A DNA stretch of 13,699 nucleotides from an uncultured Akkermansia sp. (GTDB lineage: Bacteria; Verrucomicrobiota; Verrucomicrobiia; Verrucomicrobiales; Akkermansiaceae). Shown one piece after another: positions 5,877 to 12,351 of this stretch. Under the pieces are notes generated by a model that ran no database searches, was not told where the DNA came from, and saw nothing but the letters and a program-made list of their open reading frames with translations. The stretch covers positions 1 to 13,699 of the forward strand of contig CAJGCV010000056.1 in assembly GCA_904501915.1 (NCBI GenBank), written 5' to 3'. The position numbers and the translations under genes were made by a program. Every line of letters begins with the position of its first letter. Position 1 is the first letter of the stretch.

Positions 5877-6998
5877 TCACGGTTTATCAAAAAGCCCTAT
5901 GAAGTACGGTGCAGCGGGATTCTCCAAATCCGTAATGGCCCAGATAAAGGGGCGGTCCATGATAAATGACGGCATGCGGCGCGGGGGAGCAGCAGAAAAA
6001 ACACGAACCATGCCCACCGTGACCGCCGCCGCTTCAGCCCCCTGCTCATCTGCTTTCACATAGCAGCGCTGCAAGACATTGCCCAGGTAAAGCGGAGCAT
6101 CGGCAAAGCCGCTCAAATCAGCCATAGGGGTGAAGATAATCCGCAAACCACAATTTTTAAGCGCCCGGGTCAGCGAAAACGTGTCGGTGCGCTGCTCAAA
6201 CCGCGGCATGCCCACCCGCACCTGGCAGGGGCGGGTCTCCCGAAGTGACCGGCAGATACCAAGAAAGCGTTCAGCGGTAAGAGTAGCCGCGAACTCACGG
6301 GCATCACCAAGGTCTGGCAGAATAGAAAGGAAGCAACCGGGAACGCCCTCGCGGTCATCCTCCCGGAAAAACAAGGCAAGCGCCTTCCATCCATCCCCCT
6401 CAGCGTAGGAAAAACGAGCGGTCTTAAGCATCATCGGAACCTCCATTTCGGTACCATCTGCACAATGAAAAGGCGTTGGCAATGTAGCATCCGGGTCAAA
6501 AGGAACACGCCATTTTTCCTCCAGAGCGATGGCATTGGCCGCAATCATGCAACAATCCTTTCCTGCAAGGTCGGTGGGTTTAATGATGCTGGGAATCATA
6601 CCGCGCGTTTTCTCAGAAGCCCAGGCATTCACCATAGCGGCGGCCTTTCCGGCATCTGACATCAACGGAGCAGGAATAACAGCATCAACATTGATTCCGG
6701 GTTTCAGCTTCCATTTTTCATCCACGAAAAGGGCATCTGCCTCGGCAGGCTGCATGGCGGAAGGCAGGAAGCGGGCGGGCATGCGCAACTGTTCCAGTTC
6801 GCGGGCAGTCTCACCACGAGCCCCCTGTTGCAGGAGACGCAGCACACCCTCCAGACTAGTCGGAGAAAACACCACATTTCCCTTCTGTTCCTTCACCAGT
6901 TCCCGGAACATATCAAGGCCGAAATCAGGCGTTTCCACCGCCGCAACCGGCAGCATCAACGCACTGAGCAACGTAGTCAGAACCGCACGTATCTTCAT
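5877..6998 (-). CDS. Secreted serpin (serine/cysteine protease inhibitor)
   Basis: A 373-residue serpin with a cleavable signal peptide (residues 1-20, 'LPVAA|VETP'). Family blocks in order: 'NVVFSPTSL' (41-49), 'GARGETARELEQL' (59-71), 'VNAWASEKTRGMIPSII' (123-139), 'ANAIALEEKWRVPFD' (154-168), 'PRFE' (265-268), 'CYVKADEQGAEAAAVTV' (312-328), 'DRPFIWAI' (348-355) and 'YFIGLF' (365-370). The hinge EQGAEAAAVT has small residues at P15-P9, as in inhibitory serpins that insert their loop into sheet A; Ala replaces the usual Thr at P14. Counting from the hinge puts P1-P1' near Phe334-Ser335, with Arg332 close by, so protease preference is uncertain. The ATG at 6998 is chosen because an ATG three codons upstream lies inside the -10 box. 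Bacterial serpins of gut commensals can target host or microbial proteases; this target is unknown. Confidence 0.9.
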   Translation of the reverse strand: MKIRAVLTTLLSALMLPVAAVETPDFGLDMFRELVKEQKGNVVFSPTSLEGVLRLLQQGARGETARELEQLRMPARFLPSAMQPAEADALFVDEKWKLKPGINVDAVIPAPLMSDAGKAAAMVNAWASEKTRGMIPSIIKPTDLAGKDCCMIAANAIALEEKWRVPFDPDATLPTPFHCADGTEMEVPMMLKTARFSYAEGDGWKALALFFREDDREGVPGCFLSILPDLGDAREFAATLTAERFLGICRSLRETRPCQVRVGMPRFEQRTDTFSLTRALKNCGLRIIFTPMADLSGFADAPLYLGNVLQRCYVKADEQGAEAAAVTVGMVRVFSAAPPRRMPSFIMDRPFIWAITDLENPAAPYFIGLFDKP

Positions 6999-7005
6999 GC
7001 TCCGC

Positions 7006-7034
7006 ATCTTAATGGATAATGCAGGAAGAGTCAA
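7006..7034 (-). promoter_or_regulatory. Serpin promoter, -10 abutting the start codon
   Basis: On the minus strand TTGACT (7034-7029) and TAAGAT (7011-7006) are spaced by 17 bp. Only 7 nt separate the -10 from the ATG at 6998, so the transcript would begin at or within a base or two of the start codon. There is no room for a Shine-Dalgarno. Confidence 0.6.
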
Positions 7035-7180
7035 GATTTTAGCCTCTCTACTATTTGCGAAACAAACCCGGACTACCCCACAAGCATACCAAAGTTGTTG
7101 CGCTACATTGTTTTTACCTTCTTCTGTCACCCGTTTAAGGACTCCCTTTATTTTTTGCGGAGCTGGTGGCTACGGCAGCA

Positions 7181-7202
7181 CCTGCGCCCACCAAGGCGCA
7201 GG
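7181..7202 (-). other. GC-rich stem-loop directly after the release-factor-like gene
   Basis: On the minus strand an 8-bp perfect stem CCTGCGCC/GGCGCAGG with a 6-nt loop begins one base after the TAA stop (7206-7204). No T tract follows, so it is not a standard intrinsic terminator. It could protect the mRNA 3' end or act with Rho. Confidence 0.35.
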
Positions 7203-7203
7203 C

Positions 7204-7560
7204 TTACCCCTCCATCTTGCGCTGAGTAATGCTGCACGAGCGGGGCTGCCCGCCGCGTTTGCGGGCACGCTTCAGCTCCAGCTGCCGGGGACTTGGCGCG
7301 CCGTTGAGGCGGTGGTCCAGCTCTTCGCAAAGCGTGCGGCGCGCCAGATAGCGGTTGATTTCGCGCTCCCGCTCGCAATGGCAGCGGACCACAATACCAC
7401 TGGGCACGTGGGTCAGATACACACAATTATTCGTCTTATTGACTTTCTGCCCACCCTTGCCGCTGCCGCGCACAAATTTCTCCTCCAGGTCATTCTTATA
7501 CACCCCGAGGCGCTGCATCATGTCCTGGAGTTTCTGCAATTTCTCTGGCGAAACGGGCAT
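7204..7560 (-). CDS. Peptide chain release factor-like protein (GGQ domain only)
   Basis: A 118-residue protein consisting essentially of the class I release-factor catalytic domain. The motif GSGKGGQKVNKTNN lies at 32-45, with GGQ at 36-38, followed by 'VYLTHVPSGIVVRC' strands and a basic C-terminal helix/tail (about 97-118, 'RARKRGGQPR' then 'SITQRK'). It lacks the N-terminal and codon-recognition domains of RF1/RF2. That layout resembles ArfB/YaeJ and mitochondrial C12orf65-type peptidyl-tRNA hydrolases, which release nascent chains on stalled ribosomes, inserting the basic tail into the mRNA channel. It is shorter than ArfB (about 140 residues). The ATG at 7560 is preferred over the in-frame ATG at 7569 because the latter overlaps the -10 box. 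It is divergent from polA with about 107 bp between the starts. Confidence 0.85.
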   Translation of the reverse strand: MPVSPEKLQKLQDMMQRLGVYKNDLEEKFVRGSGKGGQKVNKTNNCVYLTHVPSGIVVRCHCEREREINRYLARRTLCEELDHRLNGAPSPRQLELKRARKRGGQPRSCSITQRKMEG

Positions 7561-7567
7561 GCAAAGC

Positions 7568-7596
7568 ATCGTATATCAGAATACGTTGCATGGCAA
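7568..7596 (-). promoter_or_regulatory. Promoter of the release-factor-like gene, abutting the start codon
   Basis: On the minus strand TTGCCA (7596-7591) and TACGAT (7573-7568) are spaced by 17 bp. The -10 ends 7 nt before the ATG at 7560, the same geometry as the serpin promoter, predicting a leaderless mRNA. Confidence 0.6.
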
Positions 7597-7628
7597 GCTC
7601 TTTTCCTGCGTACTGTCCCGCATTTCCC

Positions 7629-7657
7629 TTGCGCAAAGTGGGTGATATATGCTAGAG
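7629..7657 (+). promoter_or_regulatory. Putative polA promoter
   Basis: TTGCGC (7629-7634) and CTAGAG (7652-7657) lie 17 bp apart, and a TG at 7650-7651 is placed as in extended -10 promoters. The ATG at 7668 is 10 nt beyond the -10, so the leader would be only a few bases. The -10 is a weak match. Confidence 0.4.
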
Positions 7658-7667
7658 TAGCCGCCTG

Positions 7668-10427
7668 ATGGCTACAATCTGCATACTGGACGGCATGGCG
7701 CTCATCTACCGCGCGTTCTACGCCTTTATCAACAACCCGATGCGTAATTCCTCCGGGCTGAACACCTCTGCCATGTTCGGCTTCATCAACACGGTGGTGC
7801 ACCTCATCGAAAAGGAAAAGCCCACACATATAGTAGCCTGTCTGGACCCCAGCGGCCCTACCTTCCGCCACGAGCGATTCCCCGAATACAAGGCCAACCG
7901 CCAGGCCATGCCCCAGGAACTGCGCGATTCCATTCCCTGGATTGTGGATATTCTGGCAGCCATGCGCATCAAAACGCTCCGCATGCCCGGGTATGAAGCA
8001 GACGACCTTATCGGCACCATCACGCGCATGAGCGACGAAGCGGGCAACATGCACGCCTACATGGTTTCCAAGGATAAAGACCTGGGGCAGCTGCTCTCGC
8101 CCACCTGCTCGTTCTGGAGGCCGGGCAAAAAAGGCAGCGATTTCGAAACGGTGGGGGTGAGCGAATTCCTGGAAGAATGGGGCATTGAAAATCCACGCCA
8201 GATTATTGATATTCTGGCACTCATGGGCGATGCTTCGGACAACATTCCCGGCGTGCCCGGGGTGGGCGCAGTGTCGGCTAAAAAGCTCATCACCCAATTC
8301 GGCAGCATTGAGAGCATGCTGGCCCGCAGCGCGGAAATCAAGGGCAAAATGCGCGAAAAGATTGAGCAGAATGCCGAAGCTGCCCGCCTTTCCTACGAGC
8401 TGGTAACCATCCGCCGCGATGTACCGGTGGAATTGAAGCTGGAAGATTGTAAAATTCAGGAATTCGACACCAGAGCCCTGGCAGACATTCTCAAAAAGCT
8501 CGAATTCAAGGAACTGGCGCGCAAATTGTGCGGCACACAACCCACTGATGCCGATATGGGCGAGCTTTTTGCCGCTGCAGCCGCCCCCGCCGATCCGGCA
8601 GAGGGCGACATGCAGCTGGATTTGTTCACCCTGCCCCAGCTGGCCGATATCAACAACACCTCGCACCAGTACCACCTGGTCAACTCCCCTGAAGCCCGCG
8701 CCGCGCTGGCTGCCCGCATGGAGCAGGCACCACGCTGGGCATTCGACACCGAGACCACCGGGCTCGACCCACTCACGGACAAGCTGCTGGGCTTCTCCGT
8801 GGCACTGGATGAGCACGAGGCCTATTACATTCCTGCGGCGGAGGCTGGCTGGCTGGATTGCTTCCGCACCGCCTTTGCCGGCAGTGCCGAGAAAATCGGG
8901 CTGAATGCCAAGTTCGACATTCAGGTGCTGCACCAGGCCGGGCTGGTGGTGAACGGCCCCATCTTCGACTGCATGCTGGCGCACAGCGCGCTGTACCCCG
9001 AGCTGCGCCACGGCATGGACGACATGGCCGAAGCGCTGCTGCAGTACAAGACCATTCATCTGGAAGACATAGCCGGCAAGGGCAAGGACATGGATACCGC
9101 CGCCGTACCCGTGGAAACCATGGCCGAATACGCCGCAGAGGATGCGGATGTGACCCTGCGCCTGTACCACGTACTGCACCCCCAGCTCGTGGAAGCCGGG
9201 CAGGATGAGCTCATGCGCAGCATCGAGTTCCCGCTGGTGCCGGTGCTCGCCGGTATAGAGGAGGAAGGTATGCGCGTGGAACCCGGGCTGCTGCAGAAGA
9301 GCTCTGATGAACTCGGCGCGCAGATAGATGCCATCCGCGCCCGTATTGATGAGCAGGTAGGCCGCCCTATCAACCTGAACTCCCCCAAGCAGCTCGGTGA
9401 GCTCCTCTTCGATGAGATGAAGCTGCTCGCCAAGCCCAAGAAGACCCGCACGGGGCAGTACGTGACCGATGAAGAGACGCTTCGCAAGCTGGTGCCCATA
9501 TCCCCGCTGGTGGCGGATATTCTGGAATACCGCGAGCTGAGCAAGTTGAAAGGCACCTATCTGGATGCCCTTCCCCGCTTCATCTCCCCGAAGGATGGCC
9601 GCATTCACTCCACCCTGCTGCAGATGGTGACGGCCACCGGCCGCCTGGCGTCCCAGAACCCGAACCTGCAGAATATCCCCGTGCGGTCCGATGCCGGCAA
9701 GCTCATCCGCCGCGCCTTTGTGGCCCGCGATGCGCAGCACAGCATCCTCTCTGCTGACTATTCACAGGTGGAGCTCCGACTCATGGCAGCCCTCTCCGGC
9801 GACCCGGGCATGATTGCCGCCTTCACCTCCGGCCGCGATATCCACGCCGAAACCGCCTCCCGCATCTACGGCGTGCCGCATGAGGAAGTGACCGCCGATA
9901 TGCGTCGCAAGGCCAAGACGGTGAACTTCGGTATCATCTACGGCATTTCGGCCTTCGGCCTGTCGCAGCGGCTGGATTGTCCTCGCGGCGAGGCCGCCGC
10001 CCTCATCGAGAGCTACTTCACCCAGTTCCCGGGCGTGAAGGAATGCATGGACAAGCTGGTAACCGAAGCCCGCGAGCGGGGCTATGCCGAAACCCTCTGC
10101 GGTCGCCGCCGCAAGCTGCCGGATCTGAACAGCGCCAACTTCAACCTGCGCGCCGCTGCCGAGCGCACCGCCATCAACACCCCCATCCAGGGTACCGCGG
10201 CAGATATGATTAAAATTGCCATGGTACGCGTGGCCGAGCTGCTGAAGGGTAAGCGCAGCCGCCTCATCATGCAGATACACGACGAACTCCTCATCGACCT
10301 GCACGAGGACGAGCACGACCTCATTCCCCGGATTACCGAAGCCATGCGCACCGCCCTGCCCCTGCCGCACGGCGTACCGCTGGAGATAGAGGCCAACACC
10401 GCCCCCAACTGGCTGGAAGCGCATTAA
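7668..10427 (+). CDS. polA: DNA polymerase I (5' nuclease, 3'-5' exonuclease and polymerase)
   Basis: A 919-residue family A polymerase, close to the usual length. The 5' nuclease covers about 1-290: Asp8 in 'ILDGMALIYRAF', 'FRHERFPEYKANR' (66-78), 'EADD' (110-113), 'SKDKDLGQL' and 'MGDASDNIPGVPGVG' (Asp188, Asp191). The 3'-5' exonuclease at about 330-510 keeps its carboxylates: Asp360 and Glu362 in DTETTGLDP, Asp417 in 'NAKFD', and Tyr488/Asp492 in 'YAAED', so proofreading should be active. Polymerase motif A is 'SADYSQVELR' (Asp697), motif B is RRKAKTVNFGIIYG (Arg746, Lys750, Phe754, Tyr758) and motif C is 'QIHDEL' (His871-Asp872-Glu873). The Phe at the motif B position predicts discrimination against dideoxynucleotides, as in E. 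coli Pol I. The enzyme fills gaps and removes RNA primers in Okazaki fragment processing and excision repair. It appears to be transcribed alone, with no co-directional gene within 110 bp downstream. Confidence 0.97.
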   Translation: MATICILDGMALIYRAFYAFINNPMRNSSGLNTSAMFGFINTVVHLIEKEKPTHIVACLDPSGPTFRHERFPEYKANRQAMPQELRDSIPWIVDILAAMRIKTLRMPGYEADDLIGTITRMSDEAGNMHAYMVSKDKDLGQLLSPTCSFWRPGKKGSDFETVGVSEFLEEWGIENPRQIIDILALMGDASDNIPGVPGVGAVSAKKLITQFGSIESMLARSAEIKGKMREKIEQNAEAARLSYELVTIRRDVPVELKLEDCKIQEFDTRALADILKKLEFKELARKLCGTQPTDADMGELFAAAAAPADPAEGDMQLDLFTLPQLADINNTSHQYHLVNSPEARAALAARMEQAPRWAFDTETTGLDPLTDKLLGFSVALDEHEAYYIPAAEAGWLDCFRTAFAGSAEKIGLNAKFDIQVLHQAGLVVNGPIFDCMLAHSALYPELRHGMDDMAEALLQYKTIHLEDIAGKGKDMDTAAVPVETMAEYAAEDADVTLRLYHVLHPQLVEAGQDELMRSIEFPLVPVLAGIEEEGMRVEPGLLQKSSDELGAQIDAIRARIDEQVGRPINLNSPKQLGELLFDEMKLLAKPKKTRTGQYVTDEETLRKLVPISPLVADILEYRELSKLKGTYLDALPRFISPKDGRIHSTLLQMVTATGRLASQNPNLQNIPVRSDAGKLIRRAFVARDAQHSILSADYSQVELRLMAALSGDPGMIAAFTSGRDIHAETASRIYGVPHEEVTADMRRKAKTVNFGIIYGISAFGLSQRLDCPRGEAAALIESYFTQFPGVKECMDKLVTEARERGYAETLCGRRRKLPDLNSANFNLRAAAERTAINTPIQGTAADMIKIAMVRVAELLKGKRSRLIMQIHDELLIDLHEDEHDLIPRITEAMRTALPLPHGVPLEIEANTAPNWLEAH

Positions 10428-10509
10428 CGCCACGCAAAAAAATCAACAACAGCCTGATTTGTTAGAACATAATAGTTTACAATAATCACACTCCATCGCA
10501 ATATAAACC

Positions 10510-10523
10510 TCAGCCAAGGCTGA
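10510..10523. repeat. Perfect 6-bp inverted repeat upstream of the membrane-anchored gene
   Basis: TCAGCC-AA-GGCTGA forms a 14-bp palindrome 17 nt before the ATG at 10540. The 2-nt centre is too small for a good RNA loop, so a dimeric DNA-binding site is as likely as a hairpin. No regulator is assigned. Confidence 0.35.
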
Positions 10524-10539
10524 CGAATAATCCCCCCTC

Positions 10540-11292
10540 ATGAAATCCATCTGGAAAATCGTGCGCAAAACAATAATCGGCCTCGCTGTGCTGGGGGGCG
10601 GGCTACTGCTTGCAGCTGCGGCGGGGATAGTGTGGATTTTCTGCCTGGCCTCGCAATCAGAAAAGGACGTGGTTACCTGCAAAGATGCCATCACTTACGT
10701 GCAGCAAGCCGACCGCGCCGCTAATCCGGACGAAAAACTGCAGTATCTGCATGCAGCTGTAGCTGCCTATCTCGCCGCTTCCGACCTCAAACAGTCCGAT
10801 GCCATACAGCGCATCATGGAACTGCTGCCCCGCATGCAGGAAAACAAGCTTGCACCGGAAGCGCCGGCGCGGTATCTCTTCAATTTATTGGACGAGCCTG
10901 CGGCGCTTTCCGTATTCGTGCAGAGCGGTTTGTTCGACTTCAGTGCAAAGCTGGATGAAATGGGCAGGCGCGATTCTGCCGAACTGCTGTACGCTATGAT
11001 GAAAATCGTGGCCCTGGAGCGGCACGGCGAGCGCGTGGACGCGTTCAAGCCGCTCATTATCCACCTGCTGCAGCAGGGAACCAGGCCCGACTGGTTTGAA
11101 AGGGACGCCGTATTCATGCCCACGCCTAACGACCCGGTACTTGTGGCAGTGTACACACGCGATGCCGATTTCCTGCGCGCCGTGCTGGCCTGTGGGCTGC
11201 CCGCCAGCGGTATCCATGGTGACAAGAAGCCGGAATGTGAAGCGCTCTGGCAGAACTCCCCCGACCTCGTCGAAATCCTCCAGTCAAATTAA
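10540..11292 (+). CDS. Membrane-anchored protein of unknown function with ankyrin-like C-terminus
   Basis: A 250-residue protein I do not recognise. One N-terminal helix (about 12-36) follows a basic start (K2, K6, R9, K10), giving a signal anchor with the rest probably periplasmic. The remainder looks all-helical: a TPR/HEAT-like stretch (about 50-100), 'APARYLFNLLDEPAALSVFVQSGL' cut into two helices (108-131), and more helices at 143-180. The C-terminal part, 'FKPLIIHLLQQGTRP' (169-183) and 'PVLVAVYTRDADFLRAVLACGLP' split across 199-221, has the spacing of degenerate ankyrin repeats. It has no catalytic signature. Upstream, TTGTTA (10459-10464) and AATAAT (10481-10486) at 16 bp could be a promoter, and a 14-bp palindrome lies closer to the ATG. 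It precedes ispF and pncC with a 20-nt gap filled by heptamer repeats, so it may be the first gene of their operon. Confidence 0.7.
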   Translation: MKSIWKIVRKTIIGLAVLGGGLLLAAAAGIVWIFCLASQSEKDVVTCKDAITYVQQADRAANPDEKLQYLHAAVAAYLAASDLKQSDAIQRIMELLPRMQENKLAPEAPARYLFNLLDEPAALSVFVQSGLFDFSAKLDEMGRRDSAELLYAMMKIVALERHGERVDAFKPLIIHLLQQGTRPDWFERDAVFMPTPNDPVLVAVYTRDADFLRAVLACGLPASGIHGDKKPECEALWQNSPDLVEILQSN

Positions 11293-11308
11293 TCATTAAT
11301 CATTAATC
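11288..11308 (+). repeat. Three tandem ATTAATC heptamers carrying TAA in all three frames
   Basis: ATTAATC is repeated three times without interruption. Its TAA triplets start at 11290, 11297 and 11304, one in each frame, because the unit length is 7. The first TAA is the stop of the membrane-anchored gene; the array ends 4 nt before the ispF ATG. Confidence 0.85.
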
Positions 11309-11312
11309 ATTC

Positions 11313-11804
11313 ATGATAACTCTCGTAGGTTTAGGATACGATATTCACCGCTTCTCCGAGACAGAGCGTCCGCTCTGGCTGGGCGGTGTGCAGGTGCACC
11401 CCACCAAGGGGCTGGCCGGCCACAGCGATGCCGATGTGCTCTGCCACGCGCTGGCAGATGCCATTCTCGGCGCCATCGGCGAGCCGGACATCGGCTACTG
11501 GTTCCCCCCGGGCGATGACAGCTGCAAGAACATCTGCTCCCTCCGCATCGTGGAGAAAGCAGTCGAACTGCTGCAGGCCCAGGGTGGCCGCGTGGTGAAC
11601 GTAGACTGCGCCCTCATTGCCGAAGCACCGAAAATCATGCCCTTTGTGCAGCAAATGAAGGAGACGCTGGCCCCCATTCTGGGAGTGGCTCCCCGCCGCG
11701 TAGGGGTGAAAGCCACCACCAACGAAAAACTGGGCGCACTGGGCCGCCGAGAAGGCATAGCCGCGTTTGCCACGGTTGCCGTACAAGTTCCCGAAGAAGC
11801 ATAA
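11313..11804 (+). CDS. ispF: 2-C-methyl-D-erythritol 2,4-cyclodiphosphate synthase
   Basis: A 163-residue IspF of normal length. It cyclises 4-diphosphocytidyl-methylerythritol 2-phosphate to methylerythritol cyclodiphosphate with loss of CMP, in the non-mevalonate isoprenoid pathway, as a cytoplasmic trimer. The zinc-site motif GYDIHRF gives Asp10 and His12, and 'GHSDADVLCHALADAILGA' (36-54) supplies His45. 'DIGYWFPPGDD' (59-69) matches the substrate loop, although the family usually has 'DIG.HFP', so Tyr-Trp here is a small variation. The C-terminal 'KATTNEKLGALGRREGIAA' (133-151) is the CMP-contact block, with TTNE for the common TT(T/N)E. There is no clear Shine-Dalgarno; the ATG at 11313 is the only reasonable start. 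PncC follows after 5 nt, so the two are surely cotranscribed. Confidence 0.97.
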   Translation: MITLVGLGYDIHRFSETERPLWLGGVQVHPTKGLAGHSDADVLCHALADAILGAIGEPDIGYWFPPGDDSCKNICSLRIVEKAVELLQAQGGRVVNVDCALIAEAPKIMPFVQQMKETLAPILGVAPRRVGVKATTNEKLGALGRREGIAAFATVAVQVPEEA

Positions 11805-11809
11805 CGACC

Positions 11810-12304
11810 ATGAACCCTGAAATTGATTTACTAGCTTTTGCCGCGGTGGGCAATCTGAAAGCCACCGGGCTCACCGTAACCACGGCAGAAAGCTGCACGG
11901 GCGGCATGATTGCCGCCGCCCTCACAGAAGTACCGGGAGTCTCCCAGGTATTCCGCTACGGCTGGGTCACCTACTGCAACGAAGCCAAGGAACGCCTGCT
12001 CAATGTACCCACCGAGCTCATCGAGGAGCACACCGTAGTGAGCGAGCCCGTGGTGGCCGCCATGGCACAGGCCGCCATGCGCCAGAGCGGCGCAGATATC
12101 GCAGTGGCTGTCTCCGGCAATGCCGGGCCTGCTGCGCCAGAAGGTGAGCCGGGGGTCGGCACGGTTTGTATTGCTATTGCCCGCCGCGGGGCTGCGCGCC
12201 CGGTGCATACGGAAACACTGTACATGCCCGGGTTGGACCGCCGGCAGTTCCGCCAGCGGGTTGTAGCCAAAGCGCTGCAGTTAATCGCCAGCGCTGCAAA
12301 TTAA
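11810..12304 (+). CDS. pncC: Nicotinamide-nucleotide amidohydrolase (PncC; CinA C-terminal domain family)
   Basis: A 164-residue stand-alone CinA C-terminal domain. It has the family block 'TTAESCTGGMIAAALTEVPG' (24-43), including the conserved Ser28/Thr30 of 'SCTGG'. 'YGWVTYCNEAKERLL' (50-64) carries Lys60, and the glycine-rich loop 'AVSGNAGPAAPEGEPGVGTV' corresponds to the usual G-AGP-GG--P-GTV motif, here with Asn-Ala replacing the common Ile-Ala/Thr-Gly. The enzyme deamidates nicotinamide mononucleotide to nicotinate mononucleotide in pyridine-nucleotide recycling. The N-terminal ADP-ribose pyrophosphatase (COG1058) domain found in competence-type CinA is absent. It is last in the operon and ends 6 nt before the shared terminator. 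Confidence 0.93.
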   Translation: MNPEIDLLAFAAVGNLKATGLTVTTAESCTGGMIAAALTEVPGVSQVFRYGWVTYCNEAKERLLNVPTELIEEHTVVSEPVVAAMAQAAMRQSGADIAVAVSGNAGPAAPEGEPGVGTVCIAIARRGAARPVHTETLYMPGLDRRQFRQRVVAKALQLIASAAN

Positions 12305-12310
12305 CCTATT

Positions 12311-12343
12311 AAAAAAGCCTGCGGATGTTTCCGCAGGCTTTTT
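12311..12343. terminator. Bidirectional Rho-independent terminator
   Basis: A perfect 9-bp stem GCCTGCGGA/TCCGCAGGC (12317-12325, 12330-12338) with a TGTT loop is flanked by six A on the left and five T on the right. It therefore works for both the plus-strand pncC transcript and the convergent minus-strand ABC transporter transcript. Confidence 0.93.
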
Positions 12344-12351
12344 AGTGGACA

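Noticed and set aside
6529..7668. 379-residue plus-strand open frame across the serpin start and release-factor-like gene
   Set aside because: Antisense to two genes with strong motifs and promoters; it also runs into the polA start. No domain.
7518..9740. 740-residue minus-strand open frame opposite polA
   Set aside because: Very long but antisense to conserved DNA polymerase I motifs. It has no recognisable family and its His/Gly/Gln-rich composition is typical of a mirror frame of GC-rich coding DNA.
10434..10465. Possible terminator after polA
   Set aside because: AAATCA/TGATTT is a 6-bp AT-only stem with a 9-nt loop and no T tract; too weak to call.
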